A DNA stretch of 45,149 nucleotides from the NCBI GenBank assembly GCA_027452245.1, contig DAIDGW010000215.1, positions 1-45,149 of the forward strand, given 5' to 3'. Shown here in pieces: positions 8,296 to 17,668 of the stretch. The notes below the pieces were generated by a model. That model was not told the DNA's origin, ran no database searches, and saw only the letters and a program-made list of their open reading frames with translations. The number at the start of each line of letters is the position of its first letter. Position 1 is the first letter of the stretch. The position numbers were made by a program, and so were the translations under genes. The DNA comes from Acidobacteriaceae bacterium (lineage in GTDB: Bacteria > Acidobacteriota > Terriglobia > Terriglobales > Acidobacteriaceae).

Positions 8296-9789
8296 ATGAA
8301 TGCTAGAAATGACAACGCTGGCGGGTTATTAATGGCAAATTGCACACGATGCGGACGCGAACTGCCGTCATTCTCCTGGGGACAAACCAGCGATGTCTGC
8401 CCGGCCTGCAAAGCTTCGCTGCAGACCGTCCCGGCGAATGTTCCTCCGGTGACAGCGGCGCGCACGATTCCCCTCAGCGTGAAATGGCCTCCGGTCACGA
8501 CCACCCTGGTGGGGATCAATCTCCTGGTGTTCGTGGCGATGGTGGCCAGCGGAATCTCGGTTACCGAGCCGAAGATCAATGAGTTGATACGCTGGCAAGC
8601 AAACTGGGGCCCGCTGTCGCTGGGCAGCCAACCCTGGCGCATCCTCACTTCGAATTATCTGCACATCGGAATCCTGCACATCTTTTTCAACATGTGGTGC
8701 CTGCTCGATCTAGGCAGGCTGGCAGAGCGCGTTTTCGGACGGCTGACCTTCTTTCTGATCTACACGGCCTCGGGCATTGCCGGCAGTCTGGCAAGTTTGT
8801 GGTGGCATCCGATGGTGGTTGGAGCGGGCGCCTCCGGAGCGATCTTCGGATTGGCGGGCGCGCTTATCGCCGCACTTTATTTAGGACATCTGCCAATTCC
8901 AAGAACGGCCATCCAGCGCACGCTGAAAAGCCTCCTGCTGTTTGCGGGGTACAACCTGTTTTTCGGGGCAGCGATTTCCCGGATCGACAATTCCGCTCAC
9001 ATCGGAGGCCTGGTTGCGGGACTCGCAATGGGCGCAGCCTTGTCGAAACATTTAATGGTCTCATCAGAAGAGCGCGGCCGCTGGAGGAATCTGGTTTTTG
9101 TAGCTTCCGCGGTCGTGCTGTTTGGCTGCGCCACACAGGTTCGTGCCCACAGCGGCTACACGGTCGCTCTGAATAATGCGCTCAATGACATGCAAGGACA
9201 TCGCTATGCCGCGGCGGCAAGGGAACTGGAACCAGTCGTGGCGAGGCACCCGAACAACCAGATCGCCCTCGGCCTGCTGGGAGAGGCTCGCATGCGCAAC
9301 CAGGATTATGCCGGAGCGGAAAAGACCCTGAAGCGGGTGGTGACGCTGAATCCCAAGAATGTGCCGGCGCAAAGCGATCTGGGTTGGGTCTATCTGAAGA
9401 CCAACCGCTTTGAACACGCGCGCGATGTTTTCAGCAAGATCGCCAGCGACAATCCGAAGGACGACGAGGCCCAAGCGTTGTTAGGGAATGCCTTCGAAGG
9501 ATTGAACGATGAGGAGCAGGCTATCGCCGCGTACCGCCGGGCGCTCGGAATCAATCCGGCGAATAACGATGCGCGCGTCTCGCTCGGTCTGGCCTTGCTG
9601 AGAACCGGAGAAATTAATCCCGCAATCGCTTCACTCGAAGACGCAGTCAACCGCGAACCACAGAGTGCTGATGCGCAGCGCGCGCTGGCCGCGGCATATG
9701 AGAAACAGGGCAACCGAACCGGAGCACTGGCGGCACTGCAGAAGGCGGCCGAACTGGAAGCGGGACAAAATCCGTCACCGGCGAAGTAG
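8296..9789 (+). CDS. rhomboid-family intramembrane serine protease with zinc-ribbon N-terminus and TPR C-terminus
   Basis: A 497-residue three-part protein. An N-terminal zinc ribbon has CTRCG and CPAC pairs. A six-helix rhomboid core (about 65-255) has HIFFNMWCL, the catalytic GASGAIFG (S180) and the partner histidine in NSAHIGG (H235). A TPR array fills about 280-490 with repeats such as 'AEKTLKRVVTLNPKNVPAQSDLGW'-like units. Rhomboids cleave transmembrane segments within the membrane; the TPRs may recruit substrates. The start could instead be ATG 8332 (MANCTRCG), because 8296 overlaps an intergenic repeat. It is convergent with the next gene, with only 12 bp between them. Confidence 0.9.
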   Translation: MNARNDNAGGLLMANCTRCGRELPSFSWGQTSDVCPACKASLQTVPANVPPVTAARTIPLSVKWPPVTTTLVGINLLVFVAMVASGISVTEPKINELIRWQANWGPLSLGSQPWRILTSNYLHIGILHIFFNMWCLLDLGRLAERVFGRLTFFLIYTASGIAGSLASLWWHPMVVGAGASGAIFGLAGALIAALYLGHLPIPRTAIQRTLKSLLLFAGYNLFFGAAISRIDNSAHIGGLVAGLAMGAALSKHLMVSSEERGRWRNLVFVASAVVLFGCATQVRAHSGYTVALNNALNDMQGHRYAAAARELEPVVARHPNNQIALGLLGEARMRNQDYAGAEKTLKRVVTLNPKNVPAQSDLGWVYLKTNRFEHARDVFSKIASDNPKDDEAQALLGNAFEGLNDEEQAIAAYRRALGINPANNDARVSLGLALLRTGEINPAIASLEDAVNREPQSADAQRALAAAYEKQGNRTGALAALQKAAELEAGQNPSPAK

Positions 9790-9801
9790 ATCAGAGGCCA
9801 G

Positions 9802-10500
9802 CTATTTCTCAGCTTGATCTGAATCGTCATCGTCGTTGCTGACCAGATCGACGAGTTGACCATGGATGGAGAACGTTTCGGCTATTTTGCCTTCCAGTCC
9901 AAACGCGACACGCGACGGAGACCGCTGCCAGACCGGCGTATCGCAGGCTGAATCCGGCACGGAGTCGTCGAGGTTGAAGTCAGCGGCAAGCACTTTTTTC
10001 AGCAAGGGCTTGCGACGGCCCAGCTGAAAGACCACGGCGTAGACTTTCTTGCCGTCCTCCGAGGTGCCGCAATACGCCGCATACTCGCGGTACCAGGAAA
10101 TCGGAGAATAGAAAGGATCGAAATCGGGCAGGTTGACAGGCGAGACATGGCCGGAAACACGATCCACCAGCAGCCAGCCTCCCCGTTGCCACAACCATCG
10201 GGGCGTTCCCGATTCGTCGGGCAGGCTGTCGTTCACCCGAAAGGCGCGGCGGATCACAAACAGGCGCTCCGTGATGTCATGCGAGGGTCCGGTTGCATAT
10301 TCTTTCTGTCGTCCGTCGACCAGGACAGGGTGGATTTTCATAGTCAAAGGTTTGGCATCTTTCGTGCCGGTGTACCACGCGACCGAAGATGTTTTTCCCA
10401 GCGTAACCACGTGAGTCTTCGGCGCGGCGGCTGCCGATTTTTGCAGTGTCCCAGAGAGAACCGCCGCCATCAGTAAGAAGCAGAAGCACTTTGACGACAT
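9802..10500 (-). CDS. secreted protein of unknown function
   Basis: A 232-residue protein starting at MSSKCFCFLLMAAVLSG, a Sec-type signal peptide with probable cleavage after KSAAAA. An ATG 12 codons upstream is less likely because it would bury the signal. The mature part is mixed beta, with Trp-rich segments (PRWLWQRGGWLLVDRVSG) and a very acidic tail (DDDDSD). I recognise no family. It is divergent from the HD-GYP regulator and convergent with the rhomboid gene. Confidence 0.7.
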   Translation of the reverse strand: MSSKCFCFLLMAAVLSGTLQKSAAAAPKTHVVTLGKTSSVAWYTGTKDAKPLTMKIHPVLVDGRQKEYATGPSHDITERLFVIRRAFRVNDSLPDESGTPRWLWQRGGWLLVDRVSGHVSPVNLPDFDPFYSPISWYREYAAYCGTSEDGKKVYAVVFQLGRRKPLLKKVLAADFNLDDSVPDSACDTPVWQRSPSRVAFGLEGKIAETFSIHGQLVDLVSNDDDDSDQAEK

Positions 10501-10680
10501 GGTCCCGAGAGTATGCGGACTGCAAGTGCGTAACAAGGACCCAGATCACAAACTGGGAGATTGAGTTTCGATGTGGGAAAATTTTCTCGGTGTGTATAAG
10601 AGAATTGACGGCAAATCTGTGCGACAATCGCGCACAACCGAAAACGATCGCGCTAAAATGAAAAGACGGTGGTAAATGAT

Positions 10681-11766
10681 ATGAGTGTGTCACGGGGCTC
10701 ATTCCGGGTCGAGCAGAGCGCCAACTCCGAGGGGGAGCGGCATACAACTTCGCCGGGGCAACCCGCTTCTTATTCCCTTATGCTCGGTGAGCTGTTGGGG
10801 CGTCGCCGGAGCGCCCGTATTCTTGTCGTGGATGACCAGCCCGGAATTGCCGGCCTGATGAGTCAGTTGCTGACGATGCGCGGCTACGACGTCGTAACGG
10901 CGGCCAACGCGGAGCAGGCCGAAGCGGAAGTCAAACGGCAGACCCCCGATTTGATCCTTTCCGATGTGATGATGCCCGGAAAGTCGGGCTACGATTTGTG
11001 CCGGGCTCTGAAAGAAAATCCCGCGACCCGGCTGATCCCGTTCGTGCTGATTACCGGCCTGAGCGATAGTGGAGATAAGGTCCGTGGAATTGAGGCGGGA
11101 GCAGACGATTTCCTGAACAAGCCGGTTCTGGCCGAGGAACTCATTGCACGCGTCAAATCGCTGCTGCGGCTGAAAGAGTTTACCGACGAACTAGAGACGG
11201 TGGACTCTGTACTCTGTACCCTGGGACTGATCGTGGAAGGACGCGATCCCTATACAGAAGGTCATTGCGAGCGCCTCTCCGTACACGCCGCGGATCTTGG
11301 ACGACATCTCGGGCTGGATGAAGATTCGATTATTGCCCTGCGGCGGGGCGGATACCTCCACGATCTGGGAAAGATTGCGGTGCCGGACGACGTGCTGAAA
11401 AAGGGCAGCAATCTGACGGCGGAAGAGTGGTCGGTGATGAAGCTGCATCCGGTGACCGGTGAAAACATTTGCAAACCGCTGAAGTCGCTGCGCCTGGTGC
11501 TTCCCATCATTCGTCACCATCATGAGCACACCGATGGATCGGGCTATCCCGATGGCCTGCGCGGAAGTGAAATTCCCGTACTGCCAAGAATTCTGCAAGT
11601 GGTCGACGTCTACGATGCCCTGCGGACGGCGCGTCCATATAAACCGGCGCTTTCGCACGAATATGCCCATAAGACGATGCAGGAAGAAGCGGAGCGCGGC
11701 CTCTGGGATGTGGAGCTGGTTGCCGAATACTTCTTCATGCTGGAACAGCAGCGCAGCGTCGCCTAG
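10681..11766 (+). CDS. response regulator with HD-GYP cyclic-di-GMP phosphodiesterase domain
   Basis: A 361-residue two-domain regulator. The receiver domain (about 45-160) has the acidic pair in VVDDQ, the phospho-acceptor aspartate in LILSDVMMPG (D95) and the conserved lysine in LNKP (K147). The HD-GYP domain (about 170-350) has HD at 227-228 (YLHDLGK), IIRHHHEH and GSGYPDGL, the motif set of c-di-GMP hydrolases. Phosphorylation should therefore tune c-di-GMP breakdown. Start chosen at ATG 10681, with GGTGG upstream; a GTG four codons earlier is possible. No cognate histidine kinase is adjacent. Confidence 0.9.
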   Translation: MSVSRGSFRVEQSANSEGERHTTSPGQPASYSLMLGELLGRRRSARILVVDDQPGIAGLMSQLLTMRGYDVVTAANAEQAEAEVKRQTPDLILSDVMMPGKSGYDLCRALKENPATRLIPFVLITGLSDSGDKVRGIEAGADDFLNKPVLAEELIARVKSLLRLKEFTDELETVDSVLCTLGLIVEGRDPYTEGHCERLSVHAADLGRHLGLDEDSIIALRRGGYLHDLGKIAVPDDVLKKGSNLTAEEWSVMKLHPVTGENICKPLKSLRLVLPIIRHHHEHTDGSGYPDGLRGSEIPVLPRILQVVDVYDALRTARPYKPALSHEYAHKTMQEEAERGLWDVELVAEYFFMLEQQRSVA

Positions 11767-11991
11767 GACTCCCGCTATATCCCCTCCGCATTCAGGCGCA
11801 TATCCCTCTGCTGCGCGACCTTTTCGAGAGTGCACCGGGGTTGGTAAACCGGCCGGAAAAACGTACAATTGCACTGCACCAGAGGTAGCTATTCCCGGAA
11901 GCGGGTTCTCGGCAACAGGAAGTTGAGGATCGACATCTTAGGAGTTTTGAACCGGTAAACAGTGGTTTGGCTCCGGTCGCGGGGAACTCAA

Positions 11992-12783
11992 TTGAACGCT
12001 CCAACTTACAGCATCGTCATTCCGGCCTATAACGAAAGCGCCCGCCTGGGCGGAACGCTGGAAAAAGTCCTCAATTACATCGCGCAGAACGCGTTCGACG
12101 CCGAAGTGATCGTCGTCAACGACGGTTCGCGCGACGATACGGCTGACATCGTTCGGGTTTTCGCGGAAAAGAACCCGGCGCTGCGTCTCGTGGAAAATCC
12201 GGGCAATCGTGGCAAGGGTTACAGCGTGCGCAATGGCATGTTGAATGCCCGCGGCAGAATTCTCTTGTTCAGCGATGCTGATTTGTCCTCTCCGATCGAA
12301 GAGGTACCCAAGCTGCTGCAGGCCCTGCAAGAGGGTGCCGACATCGCGATCGGCTCGCGCTGGGTGAATCCCGAACTGCAAACCCAGCGTCAACCGATCC
12401 ACCGCCAGATCTTCGGGCGAGTTTTCAACCTGCTGTTGCGTACCACTCTCGGGTTGCAATTCCACGACACGCAGTGTGGATTCAAGGCATTCAAGCGGCA
12501 CGCCGCAGAAGCTGTGTTTCCCCAGCAGAGAATCGAGCGCTGGGGATTCGATCCCGAGATTCTCTTCCTTGCCCGCAAGCGCGGCCTGGTCGTCAAAGAA
12601 GTGCCCGTCATCTGGGGCCACAGCGGTGGAGCGAGAATTAACCCCGTAGTCGACGGCGCCCGCATGTTTGGAGAGATGCTGCGCGTCCGCTGGTATGACC
12701 TTTGCGGGAAGTATTCCCCGCGAGCCGTGCTGACTCCATCAACCGCTAAGACGCTATCCCAAGGCCGTGGACGAAGGGTTTGA
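11992..12783 (+). CDS. GT2 glycosyltransferase, dolichyl-phosphate beta-glucosyltransferase-like
   Basis: A 263-residue GT-A enzyme using a nucleotide sugar, probably with a polyprenyl-phosphate acceptor. It starts with SIVIPAYNESARLGGTLEKV, then has VIVVNDGSRDDT, NRGKGYSVRNGML, the DxD-type FSDADLSSP, and FHDTQCGFKAF plus RIERWGFDPEILF typical of the ALG5/DPM1-like group. There is no C-terminal membrane helix. Start chosen at TTG 11992, with GGGGA upstream, because the first conserved strand begins five residues later; a GTG at 11962 is also in frame. Its last 38 bp overlap the convergent zinc-ribbon gene. Confidence 0.85.
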   Translation: MNAPTYSIVIPAYNESARLGGTLEKVLNYIAQNAFDAEVIVVNDGSRDDTADIVRVFAEKNPALRLVENPGNRGKGYSVRNGMLNARGRILLFSDADLSSPIEEVPKLLQALQEGADIAIGSRWVNPELQTQRQPIHRQIFGRVFNLLLRTTLGLQFHDTQCGFKAFKRHAAEAVFPQQRIERWGFDPEILFLARKRGLVVKEVPVIWGHSGGARINPVVDGARMFGEMLRVRWYDLCGKYSPRAVLTPSTAKTLSQGRGRRV

Positions 12784-12991
12784 CGAAAACGCGGCCGTCC
12801 CCATCGGATTGCAGCGTCATCTCCGATGCGCACCGATCGCAGAGCCAGTAAAACTCTACCCGCCGAATAACCTTCGCCGACTTCGCATCGGAATCATCAG
12901 GCATCTGTTCGGTTTCCATTCGAAACAATTTTCCCTGATGAAAATACCGGAAGGAGGCGGCACACGGCGGGTTAGCGCATTTAGCCAACAT
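12746..12991 (-). CDS. small zinc-ribbon protein of unknown function
   Basis: An 81-residue protein with a Cx4C pair (CANPPC) near the start and a Cx2C pair (LCDRCAS) in the middle, enough for one zinc ribbon. The intervening ASFRYFHQGKLFRME and RRVEFYWLCDRCA read as strands. Similar short proteins are common in Acidobacteriota, in my recollection, without known function. Start placed at MLAKC. The 3' end overlaps the convergent glycosyltransferase gene by 38 bp in another frame; both frames look coding. Confidence 0.7.
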   Translation of the reverse strand: MLAKCANPPCAASFRYFHQGKLFRMETEQMPDDSDAKSAKVIRRVEFYWLCDRCASEMTLQSDGDGRVFVKPFVHGLGIAS

Positions 12992-13185
12992 GAATGATTG
13001 CAAAGACTTGCCCTGTTTTTAGATCGCCAGCGGCTAGCCAAAGGTTGCAGATCGAAGAGGTTTGTTTCCAGTTCTCCTCCCCAAAAAGACCCGACGACGT
13101 CCTCTCGTCTCTGACTCAGGCCACATCCCTTTGGGGAAGCTATCGGCAACCTTTCAGAGTAGGGTGCCATCTATTGCGGCGCCCT

Positions 13186-15834
13186 ATGAATGCCACTGAG
13201 TCGAGATTCTTCTATACCCTTGCTGTGCTTGCCATTGTGTTGCCGTTCTGCGCATGCTCGGGAATGCAGAATTCCTCGACGACTTCGCCTCCGAAGACGC
13301 AGCAAGTCAGCATCAAGCTGAGCCAGTCATCCATCAGCTTGGGGCTGGGTGCGCAAGAGCAGTTCACAGCCGTTGTGAACGGAACCACGAATGTCGGAGT
13401 CAACTGGTCGGTAGACTCGATTTCGGGTGGCAATACATCGGTGGGCACGATTACAAGCGGCGGTCTTTACACCGCTCCCTATCAGGACGGCACGCACACA
13501 GTCACGGCGACCAGCGTGGCCGATCAGACCAAAAAGGCGAGCGCAGTTGTCACCGTCACAGGCGCATTAACGGTTTCGCCAGCAGCCGCATCTGTGCAGG
13601 CTGGGCATACACAGCAATTCAGCGCAGTTATCAACGGGCAGGCTACGACAGCAGTCACCTGGTCGGTCGATGGCGTCAGCGGTGGAAATTCGACTGTCGG
13701 AAGCATCAGTTCCTCAGGGCTCTACACGGCTCCCGCGCAGGTCGGCACACACACGATCACTGCCACAAGCACGGCCAACTCTTCCACGACGGCTAAAGCT
13801 GCCATCAGCATTTGGACGATGTCGATCTCGCCGGGATCCGCGGTTCTTACCGCCGGTGCGACACAACAATTCCAGGCTACGGTGAGCGGGCTCAGCGGCA
13901 CAGCGGTGACCTGGTCGGTCGATGGCATCAGCGGCGGAAATTCAACCGTCGGAATCATTACTTCGGCGGGACTCTACACTGCCCCCGGTCTGGCGGGCGC
14001 GCACACAGTTACGGCTACGAGCACGGCCAGTGCTTCCGCAACTGTAAGCGCTGGAATCAGTGTTTGGACCATCTCGATCTCGCCGGGATCCGCGGTACTC
14101 GCTCCCAGTACAACGCAGCAGTTCCAGGATACGATTACCGGGCTGAGCAATACCGGAGCCATATGGGCAGTAGATGGAGTAACCGGCGGCAACAGTTCGA
14201 CCGGAACGATCACCTCCAGCGGGCTTTATACCGCGCCTTCCACCGCGGGCTCACATAACGTCCAGGTCTCCAGCGCCGCCTATCCCTCGGTGATGGTCAC
14301 GAGTGTGGTCACCGTGTACAGCGGCAATCTCTCCCAAACAGCTGTACTCACTTACCACAATGACGACGCGCGCGACGGCGCGTATACGCAAGAAGTCACG
14401 CTTACGCCGTCCAACGTGAATTCGGGCACGTTTGGGAAAGTGGCGTCTTATCCAGTAGATGGCCAGATTTATCCGCAGCCGCTGTATATGCCGCAAGTCA
14501 ACATCAACGGCACGATGCATGACGTCGTCTTCGTAGCCACGGAGAACAACACCGTGTATGCCTTCGATGCAGACGCTTCGGCATCGAATCCGACCACGTT
14601 TTGGCAGCGCCACATCACCGGTCCCAAGGTAGTGTATGACTCGGGAGGCCCATGGCCGGCGGTGGGAATCTTCTCGACTCCGGTGATCGATGCCACCTCC
14701 AATACGATGTATTTCGTCGTCGAGCGTGGCGACAGCAATCCCTTGTTCCAGTTATATGCAATCGACATCACTACGGGCAACGATAAGATCTCGCCGGTTG
14801 CGGTAACCGGTTCCTACAGCGGAGATACACTCAGCCCCGGCTGTTATCAACGCATGGGACTGGCGCTGAGTCCGGTGACAAATCAGATATATATCGCTTT
14901 CGGCAGCTGCGATCACGGCTGGATTTTGGCTTACGACAAATCCACGCTTGCCCAGACTGCGGTCTTCGATGATACGAATCAGGCGGCGGGCGGCGGCTTC
15001 TGGGCAGGCGGTGGTGCTCCGGCCATCGACGATAACACCGGAAACGTGTATCTGGAGAGTGGCACTGACTTTGGAGATGATGCCTGGATTCAGCCGCCTC
15101 CAACCTACACGCAGATCGGCTACAACGATTCGTTCCTGAACCTGAATGGAAGCACCTTGGACGTGCAGAGCTATTTTTCACCGGACAATAACTACGCATT
15201 AGCAGGATCGGATGCCGACCTGGGCAGCGGATCGCCCACTCTGATCCCGGGCAATACGCAGCACCCGCTGGAGGTAGTGGGCGGAGGCAAAGACGGAAAT
15301 GTCTACGTCCTGGATCCGCTGAATATGGGCGGCTTCAATAGCACCAATAATGTGATCGAGAGCGTCCATACCGGGACCACGCAATATGACAATATTTTCT
15401 CCACCCCGGCGTACTGGAACGGAAACATTTACTACCACCCCAGCCGCGATGTCGTTCATGCATTCAGTTGGAATTCCGGAGCGAGCGATGGGCAGCAGAT
15501 GTCCTCCAACCCAACGTCTTCCGGACAAGCAGTGTTCAGCGACGCCGGCCATGGGGCGACCGTTTCGGTTTCGGCGAACGGCAACTACAACGGGATCGTC
15601 TGGGACATCGACAATTCCGCGTACATCGGAAACAATCCCTCGGGCAGCGGCCCGGCGGTGTTGCACGCCTACAACGCGACCAATGTCTCGCAGGAGCTTT
15701 ACAACAGCACCCAAGCCGGCAGCCGCGATCAGGCAGGACAAGCGTGCAAATTCTCGGTGCCCACGATCGCCAATGGCCGGGTGTTCGTGCCGACGGGGAC
15801 TGAACTGGACATCTATGGCCTGCTCGGACAGTAA
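13186..15834 (+). CDS. lipoprotein with four Ig-like repeats and a PQQ-type beta-propeller
   Basis: An 882-residue envelope protein. The start at 13186 gives a signal peptide ending in LPFCAC, a lipobox-like site with C24. Residues about 41-376 form four Ig-like (Big_2-type) repeats of roughly 84 residues, each with 'WSVDG(I/V)SGGNS..G.I...GLYTAP...G.HTVTATS'. The rest is a beta-propeller of the pyrroloquinoline-quinone/outer-membrane-assembly-like kind (DGQIYPQPLYMPQVNI, NNTVYAFDAD). No dehydrogenase active-site motif is evident. It is probably surface exposed, in adhesion or polymer binding. In-frame sequence upstream to 12994 lacks signal character, so the longer start is unlikely. Confidence 0.85.
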   Translation: MNATESRFFYTLAVLAIVLPFCACSGMQNSSTTSPPKTQQVSIKLSQSSISLGLGAQEQFTAVVNGTTNVGVNWSVDSISGGNTSVGTITSGGLYTAPYQDGTHTVTATSVADQTKKASAVVTVTGALTVSPAAASVQAGHTQQFSAVINGQATTAVTWSVDGVSGGNSTVGSISSSGLYTAPAQVGTHTITATSTANSSTTAKAAISIWTMSISPGSAVLTAGATQQFQATVSGLSGTAVTWSVDGISGGNSTVGIITSAGLYTAPGLAGAHTVTATSTASASATVSAGISVWTISISPGSAVLAPSTTQQFQDTITGLSNTGAIWAVDGVTGGNSSTGTITSSGLYTAPSTAGSHNVQVSSAAYPSVMVTSVVTVYSGNLSQTAVLTYHNDDARDGAYTQEVTLTPSNVNSGTFGKVASYPVDGQIYPQPLYMPQVNINGTMHDVVFVATENNTVYAFDADASASNPTTFWQRHITGPKVVYDSGGPWPAVGIFSTPVIDATSNTMYFVVERGDSNPLFQLYAIDITTGNDKISPVAVTGSYSGDTLSPGCYQRMGLALSPVTNQIYIAFGSCDHGWILAYDKSTLAQTAVFDDTNQAAGGGFWAGGGAPAIDDNTGNVYLESGTDFGDDAWIQPPPTYTQIGYNDSFLNLNGSTLDVQSYFSPDNNYALAGSDADLGSGSPTLIPGNTQHPLEVVGGGKDGNVYVLDPLNMGGFNSTNNVIESVHTGTTQYDNIFSTPAYWNGNIYYHPSRDVVHAFSWNSGASDGQQMSSNPTSSGQAVFSDAGHGATVSVSANGNYNGIVWDIDNSAYIGNNPSGSGPAVLHAYNATNVSQELYNSTQAGSRDQAGQACKFSVPTIANGRVFVPTGTELDIYGLLGQ
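13306..14320 (+). repeat. four tandem Ig-like coding repeats
   Basis: Four units of about 250 bp in the lipoprotein gene encode near-identical cores (TWSVDG.SGGNSTVG). Units two and three share long DNA stretches, including 'TCGATCTCGCCGGGATCCGC' around 13830 and again near 14080, suggesting recent duplication or gene conversion. Confidence 0.65.
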
Positions 15835-15916
15835 TCAGCCGAGCGCATCTGAGATGCAGAACCCTTCCTTGGCCATTTAGTATGAGTTGCGCCCACCGGA
15901 AGCGGGCGCGACCAGA

Positions 15917-17164
15917 ATGGCTCATCTTTCGTCGGCGGCAATATCGGACCTGCAGATCCTCGCCGCCTACATTATTTTTCTCGCCAGCTATGTCGTCTTC
16001 GCGCTGGGAAAGTTTCCTGGCCTGAAAATCGACCGCCCCGGCGCAGCGATCATCGGTGCGGTCGCGATGATTGCATTCCGCATCGTGCAGCCGGGGCAGG
16101 CCCTGCAATTCATCAACTTCCCCACGGTCGTGCTGCTGTTCTCGATGATGCTGATCGTGGGCGTTCTGCACCTGGTCGGTTTCTTTGAGTGGAATGCCGA
16201 GATCCTGCTGCGCCGGCTGAAACCTTCGCGGCTGCTGCCTGCGGTGGTGTTCACCTGCGGACTGCTCTCGGCATTTTTTGTGAACGACATCGTCTGCCTG
16301 GTAATGGTTCCATTTGTCTTGAGCATCACCCAGCGCATGCGACTGCAGCCCACGCCCTATCTTCTGGCAGTCGCGACGGCGTCCAATATTGGCAGCGTCG
16401 CCACGGTGACGGGCAATCCGCAGAACATGCTGATCGGGTCATTTTCGGGAATTTCGTATCGCGATTTCCTGCTTCACCTTGGACCGGTCGCCGTAGTCGG
16501 GCTGCTGCTGGATTGGCTGATCCTGCATTGGCTGCACATCCAAAGGCTTCAGGATGCGGGTAAGTCGACCGAAACCATTCCGCTGCCGCAGATTGATATC
16601 TCGCGGTTGACCAAGCCGGTCATCGTGGTCACGGCCGTTGTCATCGCATTCTTTGCCGGCGTGTCGCCGGCGATGGCAGCCGCTTTGGGAGCCGCGGTGC
16701 TGCTGATCACCCGCACCCTGGAACCGCGAAAGCTCTATCAAGAGGTGGACTGGGGGCTGCTCGTTTTCTTCATTGGACTTTTTCTGATTGTCGGGGGAGC
16801 TCAAAACGCAGGAATCGTAGACAAATTTCTCGCTGTCGCGGAGCATTGGAATCTGCACAGGCTGGCTCCCTTCACCGTGGCCGTGGCCCTGTTGAGCAAC
16901 CTCGTGAGTAATGTTCCCGCCGTGATGCTGCTGAAATCGCTGGTGCCAAACTTTCCCAATCCACACATGGCTTGGCTGGCGCTCGCGATGGCATCAACCC
17001 TGGCGGGGAATCTGACGATCACGGGCAGCGTAGCCAACATTATCGTGGTGGAAAGCGCCGCTCCGGATACAAAGATCGGGTTCTGGGAGTATTTCCGTGT
17101 GGGGCTTCCGATCACCGCCGCGACTCTCTTGTTAGGCTGGGCGTGGCTTTCGTGGATCAAGTAG
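15917..17164 (+). CDS. anion permease/antiporter of the ArsB-NhaD-SLC13 (IT) superfamily
   Basis: A 415-residue membrane protein with about eleven helices. It has the two family half-signatures: FVNDIVCLVMVPFVLSI with SNIGSVATVTGNPQNMLIG in the first half, and NLVSNVPAVMLLKSLVP with TLAGNLTITGSVANIIVVE in the second. These match the helix-hairpin SNT/GNP motifs of ion transporters such as ArsB, NhaD and divalent-anion symporters. The substrate cannot be told; no ars gene is near. Start chosen at ATG 15917; TTG 15887 is an alternative that adds ten polar residues. Confidence 0.85.
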   Translation: MAHLSSAAISDLQILAAYIIFLASYVVFALGKFPGLKIDRPGAAIIGAVAMIAFRIVQPGQALQFINFPTVVLLFSMMLIVGVLHLVGFFEWNAEILLRRLKPSRLLPAVVFTCGLLSAFFVNDIVCLVMVPFVLSITQRMRLQPTPYLLAVATASNIGSVATVTGNPQNMLIGSFSGISYRDFLLHLGPVAVVGLLLDWLILHWLHIQRLQDAGKSTETIPLPQIDISRLTKPVIVVTAVVIAFFAGVSPAMAAALGAAVLLITRTLEPRKLYQEVDWGLLVFFIGLFLIVGGAQNAGIVDKFLAVAEHWNLHRLAPFTVAVALLSNLVSNVPAVMLLKSLVPNFPNPHMAWLALAMASTLAGNLTITGSVANIIVVESAAPDTKIGFWEYFRVGLPITAATLLLGWAWLSWIK

Positions 17165-17280
17165 AAGAATAAAGTTTTGCGCACTGCTGGATAGAGCTAT
17201 CGCGAGAACCACCTCAATCTCGGCTGACCCGGCCGCGGCGAAGCGACACGAGTGACGCTCGAACAAGCGCTCTCGGGGCA

Positions 17281-17568
17281 TCACACGTAGATCACATTGC
17301 TCATTTCCGCACGGGACCAACATCCGGGGCAGCATCTGGCGGCAAGATGAAAGCGCACGTCCAAAGCCCGAAGAGCCAGCGCTACTTCTTCTCTTTCAAT
17401 CTCGTCTTCAGGTGAAATGCCCAGCGTTTGCAGGCGATCCCTTAGCAGGGGGATGGCCGCATTGATCTTGGCGATCACCTCCCGATGATTGGTTTCCTGC
17501 ATCGCATCGCGATATACCGGCTCCCACTCAGGATGATTTCGCTCATGTTCGCCCATCAGGCCATTCAT
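17281..17568 (-). CDS. small helical protein of unknown function
   Basis: A 95-residue protein beginning MNGLMGEHERNHPEWEPVYR. It has an alternating helical pattern (EVIAKINAAIPLLRDRLQTLG) followed by EDEIEREEVALALRALDVRF and a Cys-containing tail (ARCCPGC). The frame stays open upstream into the DinB-like gene, but that part is a shadow of DinB, so I start at 17568. Short 'W...Y..A..E......I..A...I..R' proteins are frequent in acidobacterial genomes, in my recollection, with unknown role. Confidence 0.55.
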   Translation of the reverse strand: MNGLMGEHERNHPEWEPVYRDAMQETNHREVIAKINAAIPLLRDRLQTLGISPEDEIEREEVALALRALDVRFHLAARCCPGCWSRAEMSNVIYV

Positions 17569-17668
17569 AGCCTCATATTGGCAGTGATTGCTTGCTGTGT
17601 CTGTCAATGCAAACAAGTAGAAAGCATACGGGCAAACCCTAATAGGGCAACGCTGGCGGGTGAACTCT

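Noticed and set aside
13306-14320. A CRISPR array, because of regular repeats
   Set aside because: The repeats are about 250 bp, coding and in frame as Ig-like domains; there are no spacers or cas genes.
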